Source: Fulvia fulva
Taxonomy: Eukaryota; Ascomycota; Dothideomycetes; Mycosphaerellales; Mycosphaerellaceae
Assembly (NCBI RefSeq): GCF_020509005.1
Contig: NC_063012.1
Location: forward strand, 682,001-746,000
DNA: 64,000 nucleotides
Direction of reading: 5' to 3'
Positions 1-12,537 of the stretch are shown piece by piece. Position 1 is the stretch's first letter. Each line of letters begins with the position of its first letter. The notes beneath the pieces are model-generated. The model was given only the letters and a program-made list of their open reading frames with translations. It was not told where the DNA came from and did not search any database. The translations under genes and the position numbers were made by a program.

Positions 1-1354
1 ACTCTAAACCTCTACCTAATAACCGACACCTTATAGAATAGGGCCCTAAAGATGTTAGATCTAGGTAGTAACCGACGGCCGCTAGTAGTTACTAGATCTA
101 GTTTAAGGAAGAAGAAGAACCGGTTCTATAAGGGAGTAGGATTATAAACTACGACGAGGTTAAGGTTAAGGCCTACCTAATCTAGAGTAATAAATCTCGA
201 GGTAAAGCTCTAGTAGGAATTATAAAGAACCTAAATCCTCGAACTAGGTCTAGTATATAGGCATTAAGGGTACGAGCCGAGGCCGCTAAAGCTATACAAT
301 AAGAACTTAAAGAGGAGATCCGGTAGGAAGAACTCGGTTAGTAGGAGGTAGAGATGATTAGAGACGCCGGTTCTAGGGCTAGTAGAAGCTAGTTAACGGT
401 AGCGCTAGGGGAGACTCTTAGAAGGACACCTAAGCCTCGAGCTAAGTTAGGGCCTACGCCCTCGGAATAGCCGGTAGGGCCTATTAATACCCTATTCGTA
501 TAGCGTAAACGGCTATAGAATATAAAGACGATAAGGATTAATAACTACGTCCGACAGTACGGTATAGGAGATAGGCCCGTTACTAAGGAGGAGGGAGTGA
601 CCTATTAGATTGATCGAATCCTTTAGACTACGTTTCTAAACGTTAATACCCGGGACTAGTTTCGGTATAGTCGCTAGTTTAAGACTACCTTGTTTAGTAG
701 AGTAGTAAATACCCCTAATCTATAGTCTAAGCTTATTACCGTCCGTAAGTTAGCTAGCTAAGAAGGGACTAAAGTCCGTACGAGTTATATTGCTACCTAT
801 AAAGACGAGGGAGAAGCGGCTAATAAAGAGGTCTTTCGGGATGATTATCAAGCTCGCTTTATAGGTATGTTCTTAACAATATTATGTAGTAAGGATACTA
901 TCCCTACCGCCGAGTTATACGAGAACATTAAAAAGATCGGTCTCTCTAGTATACTAGACGATTTTTTAATAGTACCTAGCCCTTAGGTAGTTACTAAGCT
1001 TAGGACTAGTAAAGGTTAGACTCGAGCCCTACTTAACGAGGGATCTAAAGTCAACATTATTAGCCCGAGGATAGTATATAAGTTTGGCTTGCCTATCGTA
1101 CCTAGCGCCTACTTATCCTTTCGAGGAGCGGGTAGAAGAGCGAAGTTTAAGGGGGTAATTTTAAAGCTTAATACTTAGGTGTTTAGTATATACTACTAGA
1201 TCGATATATTTGTCTCCGCTAATCTAGATTCGCCTACGATTCTTAGCCGCCCTTAGTATAGAAAGGTACGACTAATAGGCTATAACTACGACGATAGATT
1301 ATAGGAGGGAACAATTGCTAGTAGGAAAGGTAAAAGTATAATATTTACGGCTAT

Positions 1355-2491
1355 TAACGTACTTTACTACTAAGCGGGCTATACTACCGAGCGGGCTACT
1401 TTTACTAAGAACTATACTACTTCTATAGATATAGCTATATAACTACTATTATATCGTATATTGTCTTTAAACGAGGCCAAACTGACCTTAGCTGTCTACG
1501 CTACGAAACGCGACGCGATAATCACGAATCGACTTGCTATAAAGGTATACGACGCGTCTCGAACTATACTAGGGTATCGATTAGATAGACGACCTCCTCG
1601 GGGTGACTACGAGCCTAATTCGAAGAAGCTTATAGAGCTAGAAGAGAGGGTGATACTTAAGTATATACTCGAGCTAGATCTTAGAGGTTTCCCGCTATTA
1701 AAGGCTAGTATACGAGTAATAGCCGATTTATTACTATAAGAGAAGGGTCTTAAGCCCGCTAGTCTCAATTAGATAGACGGGTTTATTAGGTAACATCGTG
1801 AGCTAAAGGTTTGTATAATACGTAGATACGATCGTTAGCGAGCCCTAATTTAAGATCTAGACGTTATCGAGAAGTAGTTCTTGCTTGTACGTAATATAAA
1901 GGAGAAGTATAGTATCCTTAACTAGGACACCTATAACTTCGACGAGATAGGGTTTATAATAGGTATTATTACGTCTTAGAGCGTCGTTACGGGTTTAGAA
2001 AGGCGTAGTAGAAAGAGGAAGGTCGTTTTATAGGGTAATAGAGAGGGAGTAGAGAGATAGCGTATTAGATAGCTCTTATATAAAGCGAGATTAGTAAGCT
2101 ACGTAAGTCTAACGAGGCCCTTATATAGCGGAAAGTACGAAAGCGTAAGTACATTTAGTCTAGAGGGTCTCTAACCTTCGATAAGGCGTCGTAATTGATA
2201 CCTCTAGAGGATACTAGGAGGTAGGAAGTGAGTAGAGAGTCGCTAGATAGTATTCGGCTAGTACTAAGGCTATAACGCTATAAGCGATATAGCGAGTCGG
2301 GGTATAACGTACGTACCTATTAAGTAGACTCGCTAGATAGCGAAGAATCTAAAGAGGAATTGTCCTCCTAGTAACGATTCTATAGGATGTCGTCGTATTA
2401 AGATACCGTCGTAATTAAAGTAGAAGTAGTATAGTTCTTAGTAAAAGTAGCCCGCTCGGTAGTATAGCCCGCTCGGTAGTAAAGTACGTTA
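1355..2491 (+). mobile_element. internally deleted Fot1/pogo-like DNA transposon (RIPed)
   Basis: Terminal inverted repeats of about 71 bp (1355-1425 and 2421-2491, about 69/71 matching) bound a 1.14-kb element. Each end carries two copies of a short GAGCGGGCTA-like motif. Inside, from about 1461, the frame resembles the DNA-binding N-terminus of fungal pogo/Fot1 transposases (HTH: KVYDASRTILGYRL; then PNSKKLIELEERVILKYILELD) and reads on across stops to a segment ending near YNFDEIGF, the start of the DDE domain. Most of the DDE domain is missing, so this is a deletion derivative. It is inserted in the protease/RT junction of the Gypsy relic. Confidence 0.75.
1461..1739 (+). pseudogene. pogo/Fot1 transposase N-terminal fragment
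   Basis: A 92-residue open stretch starting with a TTG codon. It corresponds to the CENP-B/HTH N-terminal region of fungal pogo-type transposases. The similarity continues after the TAA stop at 1737-1739 through several more TAG stops (RAL.DLDVIEK, KYSILN.DTYNFDEIGF), as expected for CAG/TGG codons changed to stops. It is a fragment of a dead gene, not a small protein. Confidence 0.7.
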
Positions 2492-5400
2492 TAGGTACTA
2501 ATAAGTATAAAACTCTTTAAGAACTTCTATAGTCCTCGAAAAATTCGAACGCGGGTTAATTTACGGTAGTCAACCCGCTATAAGTATTAGAAGTCCGGTT
2601 TTAAAACAAGTCCGCTTTTCGAGTCTAGTCGGGGAGACCTTAGTAAATATATTAGGGGCGGAGTGTTCTAATAATACGGCGTATCGATATCGATAAGAAG
2701 GCATAACGAAGCTAAAACCTAAGCTTATAGACACGACTGTCTTCGGATACTTTAAGAACTACCGCGGCCCCGTATTATAATAAAGAGAAAATGTCCTCGA
2801 CCTTAGCCCGTATTCGAAGAAATTACTAGGACTACTCGGGAACCGCTAATACTTAAGCGCTAAGGTGACTACTAACGCTCTAGGAGAGTAGGTCATTATA
2901 AATATATACTCCGTATAAGGCGACTAGTATACGGAGATCCTAAAATAGGGCTAGATTAATAGGTAGGCTTAGAAACGAGACGTAGGGTTATATAGACCCG
3001 GTATTAGGATATCGTATATATTTACTATATATAAGCGTAAAGCTAACAAGAAAAGACCTATTAATACGAGCGTTTACGAGAGGCCTTAGTCGAAAGTAGA
3101 TAGTAATATAAATTAGAAGCGGAAGGCCCTTTACTAAAAATCTCTAATACTAGTAGGGTAAGGCCCGTTTAATAGGAGGTATCTTATTAAAAAGTTCTCT
3201 AGTATCGAGCGCGGCTTAAGGATTATACCTAAAAGGCTCGCTAGTATTAAGGTTAGTATCGCTCTCTCGGCTAAGGAAAGATAAATGTTTAAAGAAATAC
3301 TCTTTAACCGAGAAGGTGTCCTAGCGTAGGATTTTAGCTATATACGGCAGATTAGACATAATATTATACCTTCTTAAAAGATTATAACGATTACGTATAA
3401 ACCGTAGTAGGCGCGGAACATTCGTTTATACCTAAGCTTACGAGCGATTATAGAATAGATAATCCGCGCTCGAATTAAGAATAGAATTCTTAAGTATAGT
3501 TAAGGTGCTTATACGAATACTTAGTTCTTAGTAGCGAAGAAGGTCAAGCTAAACAGCAAAGCTATACTATATAGGTTGATTAACTCCGCTATACTCTTAA
3601 ACAAGGTAACGATAAGGGATACAAACATTCCCCTAGATACGGACGGGTTCTCGGAAGACTTTACTAGGTATAGAGTAGCCTCTTTAGTAGACTTGTTTTT
3701 GGGGTACGACTAGATTACGCTTAACGAAAGTAGCCGAGACTTAATAGCCTTTATAACGCCTCTTAGGCTTATACGGTATATAACGTTACTATAGGGTACG
3801 ACGAACTTAGTTACTTAGTTTATACGGGTAGTAACTAAGGTGTTAATAGACTATATTTCTTACCGAGCAAAACTATTCCTTAACGATATCGGCGTAAAAG
3901 GTCCTACTAAGGACTATAGTAACGCTAAGGTAGAGCCTAGCCTTCGACGATAGGTCGCAGAATATATTATATTCCTTAATCTTATTCTTACGGACCTAGA
4001 GAGGGCCGGAGCGGTAGTCGTAGAGGAGAAGTCGTAGTAGCTTTATAAGACCCTAAAGGTCGTAGGCTATATTACTAGCCCGAGCGGCCGCTTTTTAGAT
4101 CCTAAGGTAGTAGCTAAGATCTTGAACTAGCTAACCCTAAAGTACGTAAAGGAAGTTCGAGTTTATATTAGGATCTATATTTACTTCCGGATTTAGGTCC
4201 CCTAGTTCGTAATCGTCGCTCGGCTAATATATAAGCTTTTAAGGAAGGACGTCGAGTTTGTCTAGACTAAGAATAAGTAGTTCTCGAAAGAGAACCTAGT
4301 AAGATTCTTAGTAATAGTACTAGCGTTAGTGACTATCTCCTACGCCCTAGGAGCTAGTAGGATCTTCGTTTCTATTAATACGAGTAGTATTAGGTAGGGT
4401 TATATAATATCGTAGGAATTACTAGATAATACTTAACGAAGATACCCGGTAAGGTATAAGAGCGGTACCTAGAACGTAAACGAGGCTAAGTATAATATAG
4501 GAAAGCGGGAGTGCCTCGGAGTACTAAAGGGCCTTAAGAAGGTATAGCGCTACCTCGTAGGAGTAGACTTTATCCTCGAAGTTAATACTAAAACGCTACT
4601 ATAGTAGTTAAATCGGCTAGCATCCGATATTCTAAACTCTATAATAGTAAGGTAGGTTACTTAGATCCGGCTATTTACCTTTAAAGTAAGGTATATCGAT
4701 AGGAAGAAGTACTCCGGACCGGATATACTGTCTCGTAAACTACCTATAGCTAAGGAGCTTACGGAACCTAACGGTAATATTAATAAGATATTTAACGACA
4801 AATTCTTCTATTACGCCGAGCTAGTTAACACTTTCTCCGTTGTTCTAGAGCGTAAACTACTCCTCGAACCCTAGTATAGTAACAATTCCGAGCTTATAGC
4901 TTATATTCTAGTATATCGAACACGACCGGAAGGGGTCACCCGGGCTAAGTATCGAAACCTCGTTAAGAAGAGTCCTTAGTACTAGTTAAGAGACAAGCTC
5001 TTATTTTATTAGCGGCGAAGGGGTATACCGATATAGCTAGTAGTAGACGATAATAATACTTAGAAAGAGATCGTAATATACTATTACGAAAAGTATAGTC
5101 ACTAGAGTATAGAGCTAGTATATAATCTTATATTACTAGCCGGTATTACTAGGAGGGCTACTTCTCCGACATATCAAATTAGGTAAGGACTTATACTCCT
5201 TATAACTTTTGCGAAGGTAACTAGAGAGTAGGAGAAATATACTTATCGACTTAGTAGGTTATAGGAGAGAGGTAGTACTACGATCCCGTCTACGTATATA
5301 GAAACGGGTACTTACTTATCGCCCGAGAAGCTCTAAGTAGGTAGATTAAGGCAAAGGTCGTACGGAAGCCTCTAAATTCGCGGGCGATTACTAAGTTCCT

Positions 5401-6689
5401 ATACGAGATAGTATTTGGCCGGTATAGATACTACTATAAGATTGTGCTTAATAACGCTAGTATTAATAAAGGGGAGGTAGAGAGGATACTTATTAGTATA
5501 GGTATTAAGTATATCCGGATCTTACTCTACTATCCGTAGTTAAATATAACTATAGAAGTAGGACATCGACCTGTTCTAGCTATATTAGCTAAGCTTACTA
5601 AGAACACCTATAAGTCCTAGGAACAATGGATTACTACGGTACTTTAGGCTAATAGAACTACGGTATCTAGAATTACGGGTATAACGCCGGCGGAGGTTCT
5701 ATATAGCTATCGTACTATTCTCCCGATTAAGGTAGAATACCTAATATAGGCAAACTATAAATAGGGATCTATTAGATTAACGGAGGAGCTATTAGCTATT
5801 CGGGCGCGTTAGTTATAGATACGGGATATAAGTCTTTAGGAGTTATAGTTATAAAGAGTAAGGCTTTGTACCCTAAGTAAGGAATACTTTAATACTAAAC
5901 GTAGTATTAACTTCTAGGGGTTCTAGGTCGGAGATCTTATAGTCAAGTTTAACAAGCCGTATAAGGATAACCTATCTAGAAAGATTAGTTACCGCTAGCT
6001 TAGGCTATATCGTATAGCTAAGGTATACTCGGGGTTTAGTATATACGTCCTTAGGGAGCTTAATAGTACGAGGTTAAAGGGTATATAAGCCCGAGAGAAC
6101 CTAAAGCCAATCCTATAGTTAAGACCGGACCCGGAGCTTGATCTTCCTAAAGCTAAAGATATTATAGCGCTAGAGAATAGGGTTAATATCGAAAAAAGCG
6201 ATCTTCTAAATAAGAACAGACCTACTACGTCCGAATCTAACGACGAAGAGGATAACGATATACTTCTAATAGGCATTAATAGAGCTACTACACTTCCGGA
6301 ACTAGAATCTAAGCCGACGAGACTATAGGTCAAAGGAGGGACAGGATTTTATTGTTTCTTTTTTAGGCGTAAGGAGTTCACTTAGTAGTTCTAGTTTCTA
6401 ACCTTAGTTTAACTAGCTTCTAGTTCTAGTACCTAGTTTCTAGCGTGCTTGACTGATTTCTAGGCTATATCCTTGACTTAAGAGTAGGCTTACTACGAAG
6501 ATTAGACTTTGACTTAGCCTCCTTAGCCCCTTATAGAATAAACTTACGATCTCCTTAATATCTCTAGACTAACTACTTAACTAGACGCCGGATCCGCCTT
6601 CTTTACGTATAACTTATAGGTATAGTTTCTTAGTTTATATTAGCGTAGCGGAGGTGTAACTAGGGACAGTTTCGGAATAGGGGAGGATA

Positions 6690-7018
6690 TATTAACGAGC
6701 TAAGGGCCCCTTTAGACCCTAAAACTTGCGCGTCGAATCTCGTTAACCTTTAACGGTTAATTACGTAGTAGGGGTATATAGGGGTACTACTAAGATATAT
6801 ATAGCTAGAAGGCGATCTTAGTAGGAAAAAAAGGATTTATAAGGAATCTCTCTATAAGGCGAAGATATAGAAATCTAAAAATTTCAGATTTATTATCTTT
6901 TTTTTAAGATTACTATATATACTTTATAGCCCGTAGACCGGTAAGTATAAACACCTACGCGTAAGCTATCTTAAGGTTACTAGGCGCGCCCTTACTTACT
7001 AGGGTAGTTAGTCGTCTA
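6690..7018 (+). repeat. 3' LTR of the Gypsy relic
   Basis: A 329-bp segment beginning TATTAACGAG (from TGTTAAC..) and ending GTAGTTAGTCGTCTA. It recurs in inverted orientation at 15758-16085. The TG..CA termini have become TA..TA on this copy, consistent with RIP. Confidence 0.75.
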
Positions 7019-8376
7019 TACTTAGCTAGGAGGTATAGGGCTCGGTTTACCCTAGAAAAGTACAATCTAATACATTTTACGCGCCGGCTACGCGGTTCTA
7101 TAATATATAATCTTCTATCTAGATATAGGGGTATACGACTAACCCGGCAAATTAGCTTAGGATCCTCGGACTATAGGTAGACCCGGCGCTACGGTAGAGG
7201 AAGTACGTATAGGTAATATTACGGAAAGCTAAACAGAATATAGTATTATACTAGAGGCTTACTACGTCTATATAGGGGACGGACTTCCGGTAGTTACGAC
7301 TTCTATATATAGCTATTATACGGCTAGTCCTTACCTATAGTAGCTAAGTATAGTCCTTAGGCGAGACGGCCTACCTATCGAAGGGACTCGTCGCGCCGCT
7401 AGCGAAGATCTAAAACTAATACCTAAGGAAGGTTACCGTAGTATATAAGTCGATACTAATAAGGATACTTAAGTACGAGACCGCTATACCGTAGATCGAC
7501 CTATATATCTAGGGACTACGGACCTTCTACTTAGGCAAGTCGGTATAGTACCTAGTATAGAAGGTTATCGCTAGTATAGTCGTAAGGGCCCGCGAATTAG
7601 TACTAGCGTATAAGGGCATTCGACCCGGAAACGAGCCGAACTACCGGGTAAGGGACGAATAGCTAGTAATACGATAGGAAGGTAAGAAGTCGTTTATAGA
7701 GCAACTATAGAAAGAGAGGTAGAACAACTAGGGTGTAGGGTATAGTAGACGCCCTTAGCTAGCGGGATAACCTAAGGAATAGTTAGTTACGAAATCCGCG
7801 GTTAAGTACCCCCCGAAGCTTATCTACTACCGCCTTACGAGGGTATAGAGTAGTATAGTAACCTAACTACAAAGCGAATATATCGGCCTCTAGGGGTACC
7901 TATTATAGAGGAAGGTTCTAGAATATACAAATAATAGCTACCCCTACGGCTATTACTCCTAGAACGTACGGTAGGTACTCCTCGTCTATCCGAGGTAGTC
8001 GCTAGGAAGAGGGGAGTAGATAGTAAAGGCGAGGAACCGGACGGTTAGGGTACTTCTTAATAACGTTAAGGACCTACGGCGTATTACGAACTAGATACTA
8101 GAGAAGGGCTAGCTAGAATAGTACCGCCTAGTAGGAGTAGTATAGAAAGAGAGGACACGGCGTAGCGCGACGAGACCGGCTAGGAGCGGGGGCTAACGGG
8201 GTAGTAATATAGACTACGTACGTTTAGAGGGATAGCTAATTTAGGTAAGGAGGAGTCGGGGGCTAGAAGGGTTATCACTTATTCGGGTTTCCCTTTATTT
8301 ATAACAATAGATATATATCTATATAGGCGGAATAGGGTCCTAGAATAGGGGAATAACAAATCTATCTATCTCTATT
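7019..8376 (+). mobile_element. 5'-truncated Tad-like LINE 3' end (RIPed)
   Basis: This segment is the inverted homologue of 61259-62600: for example the GCGCCGGC..GCGGTTCTATAA block near 7081 matches the reverse complement near 62550. It ends in an ATCTATCTATC-type tail (about 8358-8372), so it is the 3' terminus of a LINE on the plus strand. The RT part seen in the 61-64 kb copy is missing. It begins immediately after the Gypsy LTR. No ORF survives. Confidence 0.75.
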
Positions 8377-8674
8377 TATAATAAGAAGCGGGATTTATAA
8401 GAAGTTATATCCCGTAGATTCTATTAAATTCTAAAGCTTGTCTTTTAGACCACCTATAGCCTTCTAGACTTTTATATAGTTAGAACTTAGCTAGTTCTAA
8501 AGATGTTATAGGCCGGTAGTCCGGCGCTAGCCTTTTACGGCCTAGACAAGCATTTCCGTACGATCCTAGCGATACTAGGAGCTTACGGGTTATTAGAATC
8601 TATCGGATTGAATAGTCTACGGCTTTATAATAGTATATCTTGCTAAGTAGCTATATAAAGCTTATAAACTAATA
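8377..8674 (-). repeat. Copia 3' LTR
   Basis: A 298-bp copy of the repeat also present at 14435-14731 (shared blocks GCCGGTAGTCCGGCGCTAGC and TTTCCGTACGATCCTAGCGA). The left edge abuts the LINE tail. In element orientation it starts TATTAG (from TGTTAG) and ends TTATTATA. Confidence 0.7.
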
Positions 8675-9189
8675 ACGTACTTCGCTATTTCTAGACAATT
8701 CTAAGCTCTTAAGTATATAATAGAACTTTAGCTCGGATTGCCTCTTTATATTACTTTATAAAAGTAATACGTTAAAAACGGCTTACTCGGGGGTTAATAA
8801 CAGCTCTTTACGCTAATAAACTACAAAACCTTTTAGGTATACTTAAGTAAAGTATCCTAAATCTCGGTTGATAGTAGTAGGATTAGCCGTTATTTTATAA
8901 TCGAATTTCTAAAATTCGAAAATTATGTCTTTCTCTAAAGACGTCCCTTGAAAGAAAAACAATAAAAGTACCAACTAACTACTATTACCCCTAACCGAGT
9001 CCTAGGATTAAGGCCTATACATAGCTCTATAATTAAGGGCCGTTTTCCCCCGATTAACGACTTATTAAGTACTTCGTCTCGTTAAAAAACCTTTAATAAA
9101 GGAAGAAGAGTACGAAGGTTTTCTAAACTAACTAGTCTCGTTAAAAACCTACATAGGGATCACAACCTAAATAAGATAAAAGAGTACTA

Positions 9190-11646
9190 GTATGATATAA
9201 GAACTAGCCGTAAATAAGGTCCCGTAGCCTCTTAAAATTCGGCGAGTCTAGAGCTTTAGTTAAAATATCCGCTATTTCTTCTTTTGTAGGGATATACTCT
9301 AGACTTATTTTTTTTCTTGAACGTACTCTCGAACTAAGTGATATTGTATATCGATGTGCTTTGTCTTGGCGTAGTGTTCGGGATTATAAGCTAGTTCTAT
9401 TGCGGACTTAAAATCCGTAAGAATAGTATTAAGGCCCGTACTAATTTCTATCTCGAGATATATATCTCTTAGGAATAAGAACTCTTTTATAGTCTCTTTT
9501 AGGGCCATATATTCGGCTTCGTAACTCGATAGCGCGACCGTTTTTTGTAGGATACTACGCCAACTTATAGGCGCTTTAGGTCCTATAGTAAAAATATATC
9601 TCGTAGTACTTTTTCTAGGCGTAAAATCACCCCCCTAATCGGCATCGCTATAGCCTAATAATAGGGGCGACAATTGCGCTTTATGTACTAGTTTTTGCTC
9701 GTAAGCCTTAGGATTGTTCAAGTATTTCCAAATCCTATTTAGGGCTTTAAAATGTGAGCTATCGGGATTAGAGGCAAATTTAGCTACTCCAAAGGGCACT
9801 ATAACAGCTTAATGAAATGTCTATCTATCTATCTATTTAGGGCTTTAAAATGTGAGTTATCGGGATTAGAGGCAAATTTAGCTACTTGCCCTACGGCGTA
9901 GCCTATATCTAGCCTTGTTTTAGTAGCTAGATAAATTAAGGACCCTACTTCGGCTTAAAATAGCCGAGTATCCTCTAAACTAGCTTGTTCCTTATTCTTT
10001 TCTAGACGTAGGCTATTTTCTATAGGGCTACTAACCGGATTAAGACCTCTCTTATTAAATCTAGTAAGGATCTTATCTAAATACCCTTTTTGACTTACAG
10101 TAATAGACTTATTTTCGCGATTACGCGTTACTTCGATCCCTAGATAGTAGTTTACGTCGCCTAAATCACTTAGTTCTAGCGACTTAGAGAGGTTATTCTT
10201 AAGTTCCCTAACTAGTCCTTCGTTAGGACTAAGTATAAGCATATCGTCTACGTAGCACGTTATTATAATGCCCGTATTAGCGATTTTAAACGCTACCTCG
10301 TCTTTCTTAAGTGGAACGAAGCCTAGCTTTTGAAGTATAGACTTAAGGTATAAGTACTATTGTCTAGAGGCTTGTTTTAGGCCGTATAACGCCGTATTTA
10401 GACGGTAAACTCTCGGAGTATTATCCTCGAAACCTAAGGGCTGTTCGATATACAATTCTTTATCTATAGTGCTATTAGGGAAAGCTAATTTAACGTCCTA
10501 TTGCTTTATTTCCAAATTATTATAAGCCGCAAAATAGAGTAACGAACGCCAATTTTCGGGTCGACAAGTATTACTAAATGTCTCGTCGTAATCTACTCCG
10601 AATATTTGTTTAAAGCCCTTTACGACCCACCGACTCTTATATTTAATTATATTGCCTTTAGCGTCGGTTTTAGTCTTATAAACCTACCGTCCTTTAAGGG
10701 CTACGCGATCCTTAGGAAGGTTAACTAAGTCTCAAGTTTTTAGCTTATTTAAGTCGCCTATTTCGGATTTTATAGACTCTAGCCATTTGACTTTATTAGG
10801 ACTAGTAATCGCGTCTTTATAAGTAATAGGATCGGCGGTCTGCCCGCTATAATTAGCGAGTAGCGCTAGCTCGTCTTCTAATCCGTCGTCTTCTAAAGTC
10901 TTAGAACTATTAGATTCTAACGGATTATTAGAAATTAACGGGTGATTAGAAGTCGACGGGCCGTCTAATTCCTTATTCGCCTCTATAGATATAGGGTCTA
11001 CGTCGTCGTTTATATTTTCTAGAGGACTAGAACGAGTAGTATCAGCCCTATTTTGCGAATTTATAGAAGAAGTAGCGCTAAAATCGCTATTATCGAGGTT
11101 GATAGCGGGACTAAGAGCCTCTACGCTTCCGGAAGTTTTTTTCCTAGACGTATCTAAGCGTAGTCTCTTATTACTCGGCTCGTTTTGCTTCGTAGCTAAT
11201 TTATTTTGTTCGCTAGAAGCTTTAATATCCTCGCTAATTTTTAAATTATCGTTTACCTCGAATTCGCTAACTATAGCGGGTTCTTCGGATTAAGGACTAT
11301 CTAAAAAGGTTCCTTCTAAGACTCTTACGTCTCTAGCAAAGACTACTTTTCTAGAGTCTAGATCTAATAGTTTGTAGTTACCGTAGTCGGTATAACCTAA
11401 TAGAATAGCCTTTTTCGCCCTAGTTTCGAGTTTTTTAGGACTCGGATTACGATAATAGGCGATAGATCCGAAGATTTTAATATTATTAAGGTCGGGTTTA
11501 GTCCCGTACCTAACTTCGTACGGGGATTTAAAGCATAAGCTAGAATGCGGCGTACAATTATAGATAAAAATCGCCGCTAAAACGGCTTCTCCCCAAAAAT
11601 ATTTAGGTAGCCTAGACTCGTATAACATAGCTCGTACTTTAGACAT
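9190..11646 (-). pseudogene. Copia pol, integrase C-terminus to RNase H (broken)
   Basis: Readable in one direction from integrase (MSKVRAMLYESRLPKYFWGE) through a Ser/Asn-rich linker to RT (WLESIKSEIGDLNKLKT; YVDDMLILSPNEG is the YVDD active site near 10240) and RNase H (KTKHIDIQYHLVREYV near 9350). Open pieces are 11290-11646, 9955-10242 and 9305-9508. The frame is broken by stops at Trp/Gln codons and by the 44-bp LINE-tail insertion with its duplication at 9735-9886. Confidence 0.8.
9735..9886. mobile_element. 44-bp LINE 3'-tail insertion with 54-bp target duplication
   Basis: Positions 9735-9788 and 9833-9886 are 54-bp direct repeats with one C/T difference. Between them lies a 44-bp block (9789-9832) reading GGGCACTATAAC, then AATGAAATG, then a CTAT repeat. 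It closely matches the last bases of the LINE ending at 24068 (GGGCACTATAAC, AATGAATC, CTAT repeat). I read it as an extremely 5'-truncated LINE insertion in the Copia RT/RNase H region. Confidence 0.8.
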
Positions 11647-11727
11647 TGCAGTACGATTAGGCCTTTCTATTTTAGCGTTTTGCTCCGGACAATACGGCGC
11701 GATTAGCTCGCGTATAATACTGCTATT

Positions 11728-12468
11728 CTATACTAGTTCTTCGAATTCTTTAGTTAGAAATTCGAGAGCATTATCCAATTTCAGGATCTTAAGCTTAGGC
11801 CTTTTATTATCGGCTACGCTATTAGACGAAGAATTCTCGGTACGTAATTTATAGGTATAAAAAGAACGAAAAGCTTCGGACTTAGACTTGATTATATCCG
11901 CCTCTAGAAACCTAGAGTAATTATCGATAAAGCTAATAAAATAACGAAGTCCGCGATTAGTCCTAGGCTCTATAGGACCACAGATATCGAAACTAACTTT
12001 ATCTAGGAAGGCTTTAGCTTTCGTGCTCGTATTACTTATTTTATTAATTTTGCGCGTAGATTTTGCCCTAAGGCAAACGTCGCAATTTACGAGCCTAGGA
12101 TCGTTTTTGTCTTCCTTTACGCCTAATTTTTCTAAGGCGTTAGGATTTATATGTCCTAGTCTTTTATACCAAATTAGCAAATTATTCTCGCTATTAGATA
12201 GGGTATAGAACGTACCCTCTTCGTCTTTCGAGTCTTTAGGTAGGCTATTATTCGGAAAATACACGGCTAACTTATATAGCGATTTGTCTTTATTAGCCCG
12301 TGTTATAAGGGCATTATTTTCGCTATACAAATCTATAACGCCGTTCTTAAGACGGGCATAGCAATTACGAGCGTCTAATTGCGCTAGACTTATAAGATTT
12401 ACGCCAAACCCGGGTGTATAAAGGTAATCTTTAAGAAGAACTACCTTATTAGTGTCTTTAAAGCGCAT
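11728..12468 (-). pseudogene. Copia pol, protease end and integrase core
   Basis: A 246-residue open segment. It begins in the protease/integrase linker (MRFKDTNKVVLLKDYLYTPG, VNLISLAQL) and continues with the integrase zinc finger (WYKRLGHINPNAL..CDVCLRAK: HH-CC) and catalytic core (SFDICGPIE; FIDNYSRF; LKLDNALEFLTKEF). It stops at a TAG where the family has a sense codon; the next block (IIRELIAPYCPEQNAKIERP) follows directly. Upstream it is separated from the Gag/protease ORF by one TAG near 12539. Confidence 0.8.
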
Positions 12469-12537
12469 TTTTATATCTCCTTGCCCGTAGGAGACTATTC
12501 TCCCGGCGTTACCCCACCGTAATACGGTAGTAGTATC

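Larger units (their letters stand above)
1..7018 (+). mobile_element. RIP-saturated Ty3/Gypsy relic, 3' part with 3' LTR
   Basis: Conceptual translation across many TAG/TAA stops gives, in order, a retropepsin-like segment (about 1020-1350; LLNEGSKVNIISPR), reverse transcriptase (about 3250-4350; LFLGYDQITLNESSRDL, and FLNDIGVKGP near 3880-3910 where an intact copy would have DD), RNase H, and the end of integrase (about 5500-6110). The body is interrupted by a pogo element at 1355-2491. A purine tract (about 6675-6689) precedes the 3' LTR at 6690-7018. The 5' LTR lies outside the window. CpA and TpG are nearly absent, so no ORF of useful length survives. Family: the fungal Gypsy group with the F(I/L)DDIGVKGP active-site block. 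Confidence 0.85.

Noticed and set aside
5995..6333. 112-codon minus-strand ORF rich in Ser and Leu
   Set aside because: It lies antisense to the Gypsy integrase tail; loss of CpA/TpG leaves few stops on some antisense frames, giving Ser/Leu-rich chance ORFs.
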